Origin: Lutraria lutraria
Lineage: Eukaryota > Mollusca > Bivalvia > Venerida > Mactridae
Length of the DNA: 64,000 nt
Reading direction: 5' to 3'
Assembly (NCBI GenBank): GCA_964023205.1
Contig: OZ026835.1
Span: 7,150,414-7,214,413 of the forward strand
Shown here: piece after piece, positions 1 through 10,699 of the stretch
Numbering within the stretch: the stretch's first letter is position 1
Layout: the number at the start of each line of letters is the position of its first letter
Translations under genes and position numbers: made by a program
The notes under the pieces: generated by a model
What the model was told of the DNA's origin: nothing
Databases searched by the model: none
What the model saw: only the letters and a program-made list of their open reading frames with translations

Positions 1-1299
1 TGTTGACAAAGAAATATAACCAACTATACTGTACATTGTACAGAAAATATCACCAAAGGCGCATTAATTAAAATCCTGTATTCGTCGAGGCTTTTTTTCC
101 CCCTTTCGAAAACGCCGAACAGCATAAAACTCCCTCGAACTGTTTCAAAATGGGACTAAAAAGACTCATGTCTTTGCCTTATTTGACCGTACAACACATC
201 TTCGATATGGACATTACTGTTGGGACCTGAAACATAGTCATCTTCTTTGTCATTATTGTAACCGTATAATAATGGTATGAGCTAACGAACAAGCATTTGT
301 CATTGTCATAGTTCTTAACATTGAAGAGGAAATATTGAAAAATGTTCCGAAATTAAATGATCCTAATGAAGAGATGGTCAATATATCTTGCGACTGTCTT
401 ATAAGTAAATTGTATTATGCGTTTAAGAAACGAGACATTTCATCTTATAATTACAACAGAAAAAGATGCAGGACAGAAGCTACAGTCAATTCATATTATG
501 CTTTATACCAAAACGTAATTTCTCAAAGGTTAAACACCGATAAATGTCAGCCTCATTAACTCAATTTAGCGTCGGCGTACAGTCAGTGGGTGACAAATTG
601 GCTTTATTATATTCACCAAGCGTCGGTAATGTAGTGACAAAGTATGTTGAATCTTAGTTGATGATTTGCAGATTTCTGAGAGAATTTTAGTCAATATAAA
701 TTGGTTCAATTAGACTGATATGAAGATAAATCATTTCTGAATAAAAGCATTAAGTATCTTGTGGACAAAACTTTAACACGGAAATCATGGAGAGGAGAAA
801 TACGGAAGCAAAATAAGGTCATCACATTGTCGAATGAACGAAACATGTTAAAATGCTGACGGAATGTGGGTGTCTATTAGAAATGAATTTATTTCCTTTA
901 TCACAAGACGATACATACAGATGATTGATAAATGTTTTCTAAAAAACAATGAAATGCGATTATCGTAGCGTAGGACGAAACTCTATTTTATGATAGTTCT
1001 CAAAATCCTGATACTCCGTTGTTAGTATTTGCTATTTTAAAGTAAAGCCATGTTGCATCAATGATATAAAGACCATGTTGATGTACTACGAAATTGCATC
1101 AGAAATAAAATATGTTTACATGAGTTTTCAACACCAGTAACTTCATAGGAATATGTATTAATCGGTATCAATTTTGAATTTGTCTACGCTTTAATTATGT
1201 TATAATATTCATCAAATAACAACGAACTTATCATTGCTGCTTTCTGTCTCTTTGGGTCTTCAAGTAACTTGAACAGGCAGTGTTACTTAAAACATGTCC
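1..1299. other. Non-coding DNA, no feature recognised
   Basis: AT-rich sequence with stops in all frames. The longest open frame (335-559, 74 residues) starts at TTG, resembles no family I know, and has the length expected by chance. No repeat, tRNA-like box or inverted repeat was recognised before the family A SINE that follows. Confidence 0.6.
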
Positions 1300-1485
1300 T
1301 GCCTTAACGATGAAAAAAGACCCCCGGGCGTACACCTTGGAAGAACAGCCGATCATACGTAGCAAGCTAGACAGTTCCCTCAGCGGTAACATTTATAACC
1401 AAATGGGATTCGAACACAACAGCGATAAGGGGCTGAAGATAACTAGTCAGAATCCATAACCACTCGGCCATGGGGGCCTTCGTTT
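1300..1485 (-). mobile_element. tRNA-derived SINE, family A, copy 1
   Basis: A non-coding retroposon whose head mimics a tRNA promoter and would have been transcribed by RNA polymerase III on the minus strand. Seen: an A-box-like segment (reverse complement of 1454-1474, core TGGCCGAGTGGTTATGG) and a B-box-like segment (reverse complement of 1401-1420, core GTTCGAATCCC). The body resembles copy 2 at 7549-7764, with a shared TACACCTTGG segment, AACCGA/AGCCGA, and a block before the A box. The element is bracketed by the 9-bp direct repeat AACATGTCC at 1291-1299 and 1486-1494, a likely target-site duplication. Compared with copy 2 it has lost part of the 3' region, leaving a short run of A next to TTAACG. 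It cannot code for protein. Confidence 0.8.
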
Positions 1486-1494
1486 AACATGTCC

Positions 1495-2757
1495 GTACCC
1501 AAGGAAAGAAACCACCACAATTAATTTCTGTTGTCAATCAAGATGTATATCACAGTTAGGCATTCAGTGTAAAGCTGTTTCAAAATACAGACAATCTCTA
1601 CGTTAAGATCACCATAGCAACTAAAACATTGTCTTCAAAAAAGTGTATATATGAATGAGTCGTGGTCATATTGAAATGGTCGGTAAGTGAGATTTTACAG
1701 TATATAAAAAAATACTGTTTTGTCTTGTGGTGTAGATTATGGTGGAAAGTATGCCCAACTTTGATTTACATGTCTCCAAGTTCATTTATTTGTCTAAATG
1801 GTTTCGTTTGTTCAATCACCCTGTTTTACATTTTACCGTCTGAGTGATATTTTGTCAATGCAAATTATGCAATTCCGTCCGTCATATGCCCATTTACCAT
1901 CGGAGTCTGAGACTTTGAGAGACATTGAATGCAAAGAGTAAATTAGTAACATTTGTTTCCTTCTGAAAACCTGATTTTCCTTGTAGTTAGGAACTTGTAT
2001 CAGATACGTTCTGTTTTGAACAAACGACACCAATTAAATAGTAATTTTAACATAAATTAATTATATAAAATCATCGACTAGATAGGAAAGTAAATGCTTA
2101 ATATTATAAAAGCCATACACGTCAATTCATCGTTTTGCTTTTGGCTTAAAAATGGTCCCAAACCACTTAGTTTAAATCTATATTTGTTTTTTAAAATACG
2201 TCATTTATTTTAGCCTTAGATGGATCTTACACCACGTATTTCTGTTAATGCGTTTTATAGTCTAGAAAGGTCGAAGTTCTTCAAACGCTTCCACTAAAAT
2301 ATATATTTCCCTTAAATTGAGAACATTTAAATTATTTCTTCTGCAAAGAGTTGTTCCCAGACGAAAATCTTTTCATGATTCATTATACCTCGTTTTAAGG
2401 TTAAAAAGTTCTGCAACTGAAAATCGTTTTGAAAATTTGATACATATTATTTAAAAAAAAACAAAGTTTGTGTTACATGTACCAAGAAATATGATATCTT
2501 AATTTTAAATTCACTGCAACCTTAGTAGAGCAACAAGAGCAGCATTCGTCAGCTAATTTCAAAGCAATGTGCTTTGTCAACATTAGCATACTCGACCACA
2601 CGTTCCGCGAGACTTCGTTTGCAAACGTATATCAAATTTTCTATCAATCAACACATTCTGTCATGCAGGCAATGATATAGAAACACTAAACAATACATTA
2701 ACACACCTATCAATGTTTGTGGTAATTCGACTCTTGGTTCAATGATAAACAAATACC
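1495..2757. other. Non-coding DNA, no feature recognised
   Basis: AT-rich sequence between a SINE and repeat R1. Short open frames (61 and 66 residues) lie on opposite strands near 1660-2030, lack domain-like composition and overlap each other. I see no repeat or RNA gene here. Confidence 0.55.
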
Positions 2758-3107
2758 ACGTTGTTTTGAAAACATTTTAAGAGAAGCAAAAAAATATGCA
2801 GCGTCATTATCTTTCATGTTGTTTCTTTACCGGATGTACAGTAGACGGGTAGGCGAATTTACAACATCCATTGAAAGCCATGATTACAAAACAGTGTTAT
2901 AAATTACCATCAGTGTCAAGCAGGAGATATTATGGAGGCCTTTTAAGGCTTCTTCTGACGTGTTGTACCAGACATTTTAATGAAGAGATTTGGTATCAAA
3001 AAGTGAGAAAATATCTAGTAACGGAGGTTGTCGATCATTGTCGGAATTACATTTCGGGGAAAGCCTTGTCTAGCCGAATAAAGCCGGGTCTAGCCGAACA
3101 AAGCCGG
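2758..3107. repeat. Interspersed repeat R1, copy 1 (unknown class)
   Basis: This stretch matches 11745-12045 along most of its length. Shared blocks include ATTATCTTTCATGTT, ACCGGATGTACA, GATTACAAAACRGTGTTATA, AAATTACCAT and the right-hand AGCCGAAYAAARCSG motif. By eye the match is roughly three-quarters, so both are old copies of one dispersed element. I see no tRNA boxes, no clear terminal inverted repeats and no target duplication, so the class is open. The open frame 2871-3167 lies inside it; the second copy has a stop codon (TAG) early in the same frame, so the frame is not conserved. Inside the right end, GTCTAGCCGAAYAAAGCCGG is directly duplicated (3068-3087 and 3088-3107). Confidence 0.6.
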
Positions 3108-3548
3108 ACGAGTCGCATCTTTTATGGCGATTTTCATATTCTCAGAATTTCCTATACAACAAAATGAAAGTAAAAAGGAATGTTCAGAAATTGTCGCAGG
3201 AAATTAGATACAAAAGACATAGTCGTGAACGAATCATCACAATTGACACCAAGCACTAGGTTAACCTTGATAAATAGAACCTCTCAATAAACGTCAAATG
3301 TAAATCTATAGAACCACCAGAAGAGCTCACATGAATTCCTATCCATCCAACACAACAACCTGCATAGCTTACTACTATGACAAACACTATATAACCACTA
3401 TAACACAGCATGTAGACGCAGAATATTTTGAAGTCAATGTTGTATAAATGTTATATAATTGGCGAGGAAGTACTTAGTAGCAAAAATACCCAAGCGAGTC
3501 GACTGAACATTTCTGCTTCCGTGATTTTCATTCGTACATTTTGGGGTT

Positions 3549-3690
3549 AGGATTTCACGTCGCGCCAATAGCGAATTTACTACACACCAGGCTTACACCA
3601 GAAGCTTCCTTGCATATGTTTTTGCTCCAGGTCTTGATACGAATCGAAGTCACAGATGTGACGGGCTAATAATACCTAGTCATTGTTACA
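3549..3690 (-). mobile_element. tRNA-derived SINE, family A, truncated copy 2b
   Basis: A diverged family A fragment. The left part (3549-3570) carries the family's 3' end (CACGTCGCGCCAA; compare TTTACGTCGATCCAACACC at 7555). It is followed by GGCTTACACC as in the 7549 copy, and then by GTGACGGGCTAAT, which recurs in the 48285 copy. The A-box end is missing or too diverged to recognise. Boundaries are approximate. Confidence 0.5.
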
Positions 3691-6456
3691 TAATTATAAA
3701 ATGAATCAAAAGAAGGTCTGAATTCGGTGTTACACTCTTACAGATTCACAAGGCAAGCCAATGTATAGATACAAGAATAGTCTTACGTGCATCTGACAAT
3801 GAAACGTATTTATGAAAATATTCTTGTTTTCTTTCTATTTTTTGATACGTCTCTGTAATTTATGTTTTAAGAGGATACATGCAATAAAACATTTAGAACT
3901 ATTAGACCGGGTATTGTATAACATCATAAACTTGTTCTTATATTTAACTGGACCAGTCTATTTTAAAGTATATCGTTTCAGACTCGGAACATCACTTTAC
4001 GGTAATTTGGATATAGTAGATCATAACTCGAAATACGAGTCTGGTTCTAAGAATACTTTCAATTTGAAGATACTGTAGAAGCAAAATTGAGAGCTTTAAA
4101 CACGATATTTAGTGCAAGTAATAAATGCCAAACTTTGTACGTGTTTTGTAAAACATTATGTACACCCTCTTTTTTACCAATATTATCTTCAATCAGAAAA
4201 TTCTAAAATCGTTTCAGTTCTGGAGGGGGAATAAAAGTGTTTTTATTGAGATGAAGCTGTACAGCAAAATTGAAAATACAGACAGTTATTACGTTATTAT
4301 CACGATGCAAAGTTTTGGTAGAATGAGTGCAAACACTTGATGGCTCCAGGAAGCATTTCCCCGTAGTCATAACTACGCCAATTTTCTAGAAAAACATTTT
4401 TTTCAAAAGGATAAACGAAAGTAGCATTCTTTCATTTTTGCAACATTAAGTGCCCCAAGTAAAAAAGAAGGACTTTAATTCTAATATTAGAAGCAACATA
4501 TAATAGTTGTTCCAGTTCGAAGTTCAAAGGTGTTAGCACGGAGTAGAGTCTTTAATAATCATTAAGGGTTGCTTATAGTGACAAAGCATTTAGAATATTG
4601 AATATTTCGAGCAACAATTTATGATATCAATGACGATTTCTGGGATACCAACCAGTCACTTCTCGGTCAGGTAGAGAAATTCTGTTACCACATGGCATGA
4701 AATTCAGCGGAATGTATTTGTCGTTTCGGACATTGTCTTATCCCAAATATTGCTTCGGTTGTGTAAGAATGCAATGTCAGACGGACATCAAAAAGGGATC
4801 CACATGAACAAAATTCGTTTTGCCACATAAAATATCTAGCCACAAACAAACTATGACGACACACTACACCAACGCCCATACATATCAAAGTGTTCATTGA
4901 ATTACAAATATTGAAACGCAATGTGTTCATAACTCAGAAACATTACAGTAGCTCGATATAAAAACAATCATCCACAGCTATGATGCTAAAAGATTAATAC
5001 AAGTCGATATCAAAATGTTTGAGAATATCTTCTCCCATAAAAAACGTTTTTCGACGATCAAAATGTCTAAATAAAGCAATCCTAGATCCCCAAGAGAGAC
5101 ACGTCAATATAATTTGGTAAAAATGTTGAAAATAAAACAGAAGTTTGCTTTGAATCCACGGATCTTTATCTGATGATAAACTTTCTGACGTTGTCTTAGA
5201 ATGCAGTTTATCATAAAACATAGAGCGATGACTTCAAAAGACAGTGAAACAAAATAATTAATTTATTGATGAGTTTGGTTCAAATCATAAGGAATTATCC
5301 GATTATATCGTAATGCATTAGAAATAGTTTATAATAATTACATAAACTGGTTGATATCAAACAAAATACAAAGAAACACGATCATTACAGTATTGTCCAA
5401 CTTAATGCATCGCATTTCAAGTTCAGCCAGTACGTATACCATAGTTTTATGTTTAATGACAGAGTTAAAATGTTATACAAACGCAAGTCAGTTTTTTCGT
5501 AGGGGTATTGGATATACATTATTATATATATTCAATTGAAATGTGGACGAAGCTTATTTCAACAAATAATTTCGAATCAGCGGTATTGCTTAAGAGTGCT
5601 GGTGGCGATTTCGCTAGTTACCAAACTTGGTCGAGATATAATGCCCATGGACAGTTTGACCTAGTTTGGCGGAAAGGATTAAGAAATGTTTATCTTGAGG
5701 AGCAAACAATTATTATGGTACAGATGCCAACCACAGAGGTTCACAGAATGCGTCCCGTCAAGACTCAGGCACAAGAATCCAGGACAACCTGACTAATTCG
5801 TCAAAGAAAACATAATTTCTTATTTAGCAAGTTTTGACTTATATGTTGAGACAAAATAATATATATCTAGCTTTAGTTCTCGCAGACTTTCAATTTTCTT
5901 TTCAATGTAAATAGGTAACTGAAAAACTCTAAAAATAACACGGATGATAGTTTAGAGAAATATATTCATATTAAGTGTATTGAGACTATAACTGAACCAG
6001 ATGCTAAAGTAACAAAAAACGGTCTGCACAACTTTAACATTATTGCATAAACATGATCCATCGTGTGGTATGGGATAAGTTGCCTACAGACAGACATGTA
6101 AACAAACAAATATCGTTAGACATACACAAATAGATCTGGATCATATTTAGAAACGTATACATATTGTCTAAACGCATTTAAATGAGACATCGGGGCTGAT
6201 TCGAGAACGAAATCGTCTACTCAGTTCAAAACACGTATCCATCAATCGGTATTTTGATGGAGTTTTCCTAGCCTGCAGATTATTTGTATACATTTTCAAT
6301 GTCTATTTAAAGAGACAAAACACAGACTGATGGCTTTCTAAAAGCGTTTCTACTTATGTAAATTGTTTTTACTCAGATAAAATTTCAAACAGAGTGTGCA
6401 GAGTATATAATATTATTGAAAATAACGTAAAAGGCATCTGAATATAGTCAATACTG
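3691..6456. other. Non-coding DNA, no feature recognised
   Basis: About 2.8 kb of AT-rich sequence. Several open frames of 60-94 residues occur on both strands (for example 3812-4078 and 5508-5792); they overlap poorly with one another, show no recognisable motif, and none is flanked by convincing splice signals. No SINE or MITE ends were seen. Confidence 0.5.
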
Positions 6457-6677
6457 TTAAAGTCCCATTACCTTTTTGCTATAAAAAATATATGCAAAAA
6501 AAATTGCTGATATTATGCCGAGATAATAATTACCGACGAAACGAGCCATTTTTCTTCTAAAAACACTCATTTCGCTGTGAACTTTGCTTTTGTGAACTTG
6601 AAATATATAGAGCGCGTGACGTCCTTCATGCCGTGTGCATAATATGACTGCGGGAAAACACAGCTGTTCTATAAATA

Positions 6678-6706
6678 GTACTTTTTCAATGATATTGAAA
6701 AAGTAC
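6678..6706. repeat. Perfect 13-bp-arm hairpin
   Basis: GTACTTTTTCAAT, a 3-base loop, then its exact reverse complement. It lies inside an open minus-strand frame of 115 residues (6457-6804) that I do not regard as a gene. It could be a recombination scar or chance; no element ends flank it. Confidence 0.6.
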
Positions 6707-6844
6707 CATAGTGGTTTCGGAACCTTTTTTCTAGCTATAAAGTATCCAGGAAAAACACCCTCGATTCCTCTGTTATAGGACAAAGAGAAACTAGTACTAC
6801 CCATAAATGTATAAGCTTATGGGACTTTAAGAAAGGGCACTCTG

Positions 6845-6976
6845 TAACTATGATGACAGGTGGCATTTTTTAGGTTATTTTGTTCTTAATAATTTATGAA
6901 ACTTTTTAAAAGAATGACTTTTTTTTGCAGGGAGACATTTATTCGGAGATGGCCGCAAAACATTGGTTTGACTGTA
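6845..6976 (+). mobile_element. MITE family M2, copy 1
   Basis: A small non-autonomous DNA transposon remnant. It contains the family hallmark TTTATTCGGAGATGGCC (6937-6960 area) preceded by a degenerate copy of the same block near 6850. It ends in GGTTTGACTGTA (6965-6976), the same terminus as copies at 8226, 20208, 46437 and 52160. The left terminus is eroded. Family M2 ends read TACAGTCAAACCTGTG inward with TA at the edge, similar to pogo/Tigger-type elements; that classification is inference. Confidence 0.6.
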
Positions 6977-7539
6977 TGCCTTTCTACCGAGACTACTTAA
7001 TCAAGTGACATTATTTGAGTCACGAAAAGTAACAGGTTATGCTTGACAACCGATACGTTGACGGAAACAACCGTTGTCATCCAATCGTATTTTGTCTAGA
7101 CACAGACACTTGGGATAATTTCCTTTTGCCTGATAAAACAAGAATAATGTAATAAAATACAATGCAGAAAAGTATAAAAATGTCTCCGTAAACATAAATA
7201 CCAGACAAAATATTGGTGTATACATTTTAATTTAAGAGTAGTTAGTCCCTAACTGGTCATTATGTGGTATATAAATGCTTAAATGAATTGTTTATAATAC
7301 GCTTTGACTTCTTGGATGAATTATATAGCCACGACCATGTCAGAAATTAGACTCCAAGTAGATCAATATTTGGATAATACAGTGTACGAGTAAGTACATT
7401 GAAGCACTGAACACAAAGTTAAAATCATGATTTATTCTGATCCTTAAATATTCTAAAGGATCTGCCCATCCCACATAAACAGCCATAATACGGCTGTAAG
7501 TAAAAGCCACTCTGCAACACATTGCATCCTATTTGCATG
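6977..7539. other. Non-coding DNA, no feature recognised
   Basis: AT-rich sequence between a MITE and a SINE. Two overlapping minus-strand open frames of about 60 residues (7037-7225, 7340-7522) look random and hydrophobic. Confidence 0.5.
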
Positions 7540-7548
7540 GCTTGTAGC
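7540..7548. repeat. Target-site duplication, left
   Basis: GCTTGTAGC, repeated exactly at 7765-7773 on the far side of the family A SINE. Confidence 0.8.
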
Positions 7549-7764
7549 AATATTTTATTTTACGTCGATCCAACACCCCGGGTTAGTCGACTTTTTCATC
7601 AACAACGGTGGAGGCTTACACCTTGGCAGAACAACCGACATTCCGTAGATCAACTGGAAAGTTTCCTCATATATGAAATTTGTCGAGATGGGATTAGAAG
7701 ACGCAGCGGTGAGGGTCTAGCGATTACTAGTCAAAGATCATAAACACTCGACCATGAAGGCCCC
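7549..7764 (-). mobile_element. tRNA-derived SINE, family A, copy 2 (most complete)
   Basis: The best-bounded mobile element in the window. On the minus strand the tRNA-like head comes first (A-box-like segment in the reverse complement of 7745-7760, core TGGTCGAGTG). The B-box equivalent is worn (GATGGGATTAGAAGA where copy 1 has GATTCGAAC). The 3' end is at the left, reading GTTGGATCGACGTAAAA on the minus strand. It lies exactly between two copies of GCTTGTAGC, a 9-bp target-site duplication expected for LINE-mediated insertion. Length is 216 bp. The open frame 7522-7743 that runs through it is a by-product of the element and should not be called a gene. Confidence 0.88.
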
Positions 7765-7773
7765 GCTTGTAGC
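7765..7773. repeat. Target-site duplication, right
   Basis: Second copy of GCTTGTAGC (first at 7540-7548). Confidence 0.8.
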
Positions 7774-8081
7774 TATAACCACACACACCACAGTTCATAA
7801 GTACACGGCTTACAGCTAAAGTCATGTTACATAAATATGAACACCACAAAATGCAAAGACCATACACCATCCTGGTGCAACTCTCTTGAAAAGTCCGAAG
7901 CCAATAACAACAAGAGGTTTAAATTGATTCGAGGTTGAAACCTCACTCTGGCACCGAGATACATAAAACATTGCGACAATAAGTTAATTTTTCTCATCAA
8001 TTCTCCCATATTAGCAGCCACTTCAGTAAAATGTTATGTTTAAAAAATCATCAAGGTTAGTGTAGTAAATTGTAAAGTGTT

Positions 8082-8226
8082 AGCGGTCATCTCCAAATAA
8101 AGACCGCCATGTGAAAGGTCATTCTTTTAGAAACCTTTTCGATTGTTTAGATCAAAATGTCCTCTAAATAAAGGCCACATTACGTCTTTCCCAAGTGTGT
8201 CCCTTCTTTACATGTTTGACTCTGTA
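8082..8226 (-). mobile_element. MITE family M2, copy 2
   Basis: Contains two inverted-orientation hallmark blocks, GGTCATCTCCAAATAAAGAC (from 8085) and GTCCTCTAAATAAAGGCCAC (8159-8178). They are followed by the internal motif TACGTCTTTCCCAA, also seen as ATGTCTTTCCCAA in the 51978 copy, and the terminus CATGTTTGACTCTGTA. The left end is worn. The open frame 8195-8587 begins inside this element, which argues against it being a gene. Confidence 0.65.
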
Positions 8227-8760
8227 TACTTGTTTCTTTAGCTTTGTCGTCGTAATGAGTTTTAAGAAAAATCAGTTATCCCTTATGTTCTTATATATGT
8301 TCTTATTTCAATATGAGTTACGACACTGTTGCGTTAAGCCACATATTAATGTCATAATGATGCATATTAAATTATTAATAGGAAAGTTCTTCCCTGTTGT
8401 TCTTGATTCCAGTCAAGCAATTGATACTGACGGGGTATACATAATGTCATTTCTCATGTTGAGCCATAATGTCGTGGATAGGGTCTTGTTTCATTTAAAT
8501 ATTTGTGCAAAAGCTGTCAAGGGTTTTGTTACCGAGTGGTATAGTAGACTTCATTGTTATCGCAGACTTGTGAGTTTTATATTCTAGCCAGACTTAAAAA
8601 ACTACTGAATTGAAAATTGATTTCGTCTTCGATTACATTACATTGACATGCATAACAGTATGGTATTGTTTTGTTCTGTGAATATTGCAGATTGTGCATT
8701 GTATGAATAGCGTCAATATGTTATTTATTATATTGTGGCTTTGTACATTGAATAATAATA
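8227..8760. other. Non-coding DNA; longest unexplained plus-strand frame overlaps it
   Basis: Holds most of a 130-residue open frame (8195-8587) that is cysteine- and phenylalanine-rich, begins in MITE sequence from a GTG codon, and has no recognisable domain. I treat it as a chance frame. No repeat was otherwise seen. Confidence 0.45.
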
Positions 8761-8911
8761 TTAAATGATTATAAATTTTGTACAAGATTCATTACAGCTA
8801 TTGTCACTATTATATTCATCTTCTGAATCAAGCTCGACATAATCACCATCAACATTACCATCATGATTATAAGCATTACCATCTTTATTTAGCACTAATT
8901 CCAATATGAAT
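8761..8911 (-). other. Acidic triplet-phase tract (degenerate GAT repeat or cryptic exon)
   Basis: On the minus strand this reads in one frame as about 50 codons rich in Asp, Asn, Gly and Glu, including the stretch DGNVDGDYVELDSEDEY, and ends at TAA (8761-8763). A splice-acceptor-like TTGGAATTAG lies just upstream on that strand. Codon variety is higher than in a pure repeat. The same GAT-phase style recurs at 38524-38801, 54450-54567 and 55950-56081, which favours decayed trinucleotide repeat over a gene. It abuts MITE M1 at 8932. Confidence 0.3.
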
Positions 8912-8931
8912 AAAAATCTTAGTGAATATAA

Positions 8932-9112
8932 TACAGTGCAACCTCATCAGAGTGGCCTTCTCTTTAGAAACAACATCCCTTTAACAACAACACGACATTT
9001 CCCAACTGTACTATTTAGCTATTGATTTAACCTCTCTAGAGCAACAACTTCTCAACAAAGACATAATTTTATATTTTCCCGAAGGGTGTTGCTTTGGAGA
9101 AGTTGCACTGTA
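8932..9112 (+). mobile_element. MITE family M1, copy 1
   Basis: A palindromic non-autonomous DNA transposon. The left end is TA then CAGTGCAACCTCATCAGAG; the right end is GAAGTTGCACTG then TA (9101-9112), the inverse of the left. The middle holds the family's internal block AACCTCTCTAGAGCAACAAC (inverse GTTGTTGCTCTAGAGAGGTT), also found in the copies at 18559 and 52367. TA at both edges fits the TA target duplication of Tc1/mariner/pogo-type elements. No transposase is present. Confidence 0.8.
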
Positions 9113-9540
9113 CATGTAGTATCATAAGAGACTGGTTTGTTTCCAACATATGTTGGGCCATGATTTTTAAAGACACAGTCATATAATTCCCCATAATAAT
9201 AATTATGTCTACTGAATGTCCCCTTAGTGGCAATGTAAACATAAAAATGATATGAAGTTACAAACAGTATAGTGTCTGCAGACAATTAATACTGAAGCTA
9301 TACAATAAATATGCAATGATATTAGATTGTATTTTTCCAAATGTGATTTCTTTGTCCTGGAAGTATTTTCAATGAATGCCAAATAGTAGAATATGACTTA
9401 ACGTTAGGTTAATCAACATTACAAAAAAATCTTCAATATCAGAAAAACAGACTAAAAATCTTACGACTGGATCACAGCTCGGTTTCGTAAAGCAATTAAG
9501 AGTTTTAGTTAAACCTGTGAACAAACACATGTAGCTTTTA
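9113..9540. other. Non-coding DNA, no feature recognised
   Basis: AT-rich sequence between two MITEs. The open frame 9052-9285 straddles the edge of M1 and is not a gene candidate. Confidence 0.5.
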
Positions 9541-9645
9541 TTGACAGATGGTCTTTATTAAGTTTGGTATAAAATAAAACAAGATGTCTTTTTAAAACAA
9601 TAAGCTTTATTTTCAGGGTGGCCTTTACTCGGAGGTGACTGTACC
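9541..9645 (+). mobile_element. MITE family M2, copy 3 (internally deleted)
   Basis: Two direct hallmark blocks: TTGACAGATGGTCTTTATTA at 9541 and GGTGGCCTTTACTCGGAGGT about 75 bp later. A terminal-like GACTGTACC follows immediately, as if the segment between block and terminus were lost. Outer termini are incomplete. Confidence 0.55.
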
Positions 9646-9950
9646 ATTAATTTGTCAGTCTGGACAAAAACACCTATGGTAATATAACGAACACAATATC
9701 TTCATCAATTCCTAACAGTTAACTCTATCAAAAGTTCCACTCTCTCCATGTTTAGCAAAACACAAGTATAGTGACTTTTGATGAAGCGTAGAATTGGGTA
9801 TTGTGAATTATTTAATTTTCTGTTAACATCTCTTTTCTCTAATTCACTTTTATTGGCAATTGCATTAAGGATTCAAATTGTTATAACATAGGACCTCGTG
9901 GATTCACCATAATCTTGTTATTTCGTATACTTGCTCTATGATTAAAACAC

Positions 9951-10198
9951 CCACCGCCGTGGTCGAGTGGTTAAGGTCGCTGACTTCAAATCACTGTGAC
10001 CTTTCACTGATAGAGGGTCCTGGGTCCGAGCCCTGCCACAGTCCATGTGTCTTTATGTGAGAAAATAGGCAGTTGCTTACAGAAGATGGTGGTCTAGTAC
10101 TGGTTCTTCCTAGAAATGATTATTAGGTGAACTGTCCGCCTCATATGACTCTGACTGTTGGAAAGGGGCGTAAAACTCGATATAAACAAAAACAAAAT
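9951..10198 (+). mobile_element. tRNA-derived SINE, family D, full-length-looking copy
   Basis: A plus-strand SINE. The head has an A box (TGGTCGAGTGGTTAAGG, about 9959-9975) and a B box (GGTCCGAGCCC, about 10023-10033), with extra bases between anticodon-like arm and B box as in class II (Leu/Ser-type) tRNAs. The body continues through TTTATGTGAGAAAATAGGCAG and CTAGTACTGGTTCTTC. It ends in GCGTAAAACTCGATATAAAC followed by an A-rich AACA-type tail at about 10198. The body also matches 42291-42480 in reverse, and the head matches 43859-43930 in reverse. A pol III promoter is implied; present activity is not. Confidence 0.85.
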
Positions 10199-10699
10199 CT
10201 AACTGAAGCATAGATAGGAGTGTGTTTATGGTTAATACAAATCACAGATACGTATGATATCTAATAGTTTCAATAAATTTGTCTCTATATTTTTTTATTT
10301 GTATGTAAAATTGTGTTTGTACAATAAACTACTTTATATTAAATTGTCTGGTATTAATATTTAATCGATAAACGCTCTGAGACACCAAATGACGTAAAAT
10401 CTGTTTGCGTCTATTTACTTTCAGACTCTTAGAGAGAAATTGAATAACAAGTGTGTCTTGACACTAGATTCTTTATTTTAACGTGTTTTTATTTCTGAAA
10501 ATCTGAAACTGACACGTCTGTCAAGCTACAGACGACTCTTATCTAATTTTATTTCATTCCATGAAATTCAATTATAACACATTGTATAAGATGATGAAAT
10601 TCAAGGTTGATATAAAGTCAAACATTTCCATACATAAATAACCAGACATATTCCAATTTTAGATCGCAGAGACAGAACTTTAAATTTTCCGCAGCAATT
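10199..10699. other. Non-coding DNA, no feature recognised
   Basis: Short AT-rich spacer between two plus-strand SINEs. No open frame or repeat stands out. Confidence 0.5.

Noticed and set aside
2871..3167. 98-residue frame
   Set aside because: Inside repeat R1; the second copy of R1 has an early stop in the same frame.
6457..6804. 115-residue minus-strand frame with hydrophobic C-terminus
   Set aside because: No family resemblance, contains a perfect hairpin, no splice or promoter context; length is possible by chance in 64 kb.
8195..8587. 130-residue plus-strand frame
   Set aside because: Starts at GTG inside MITE M2, no recognisable domain, composition of translated AT-rich DNA.
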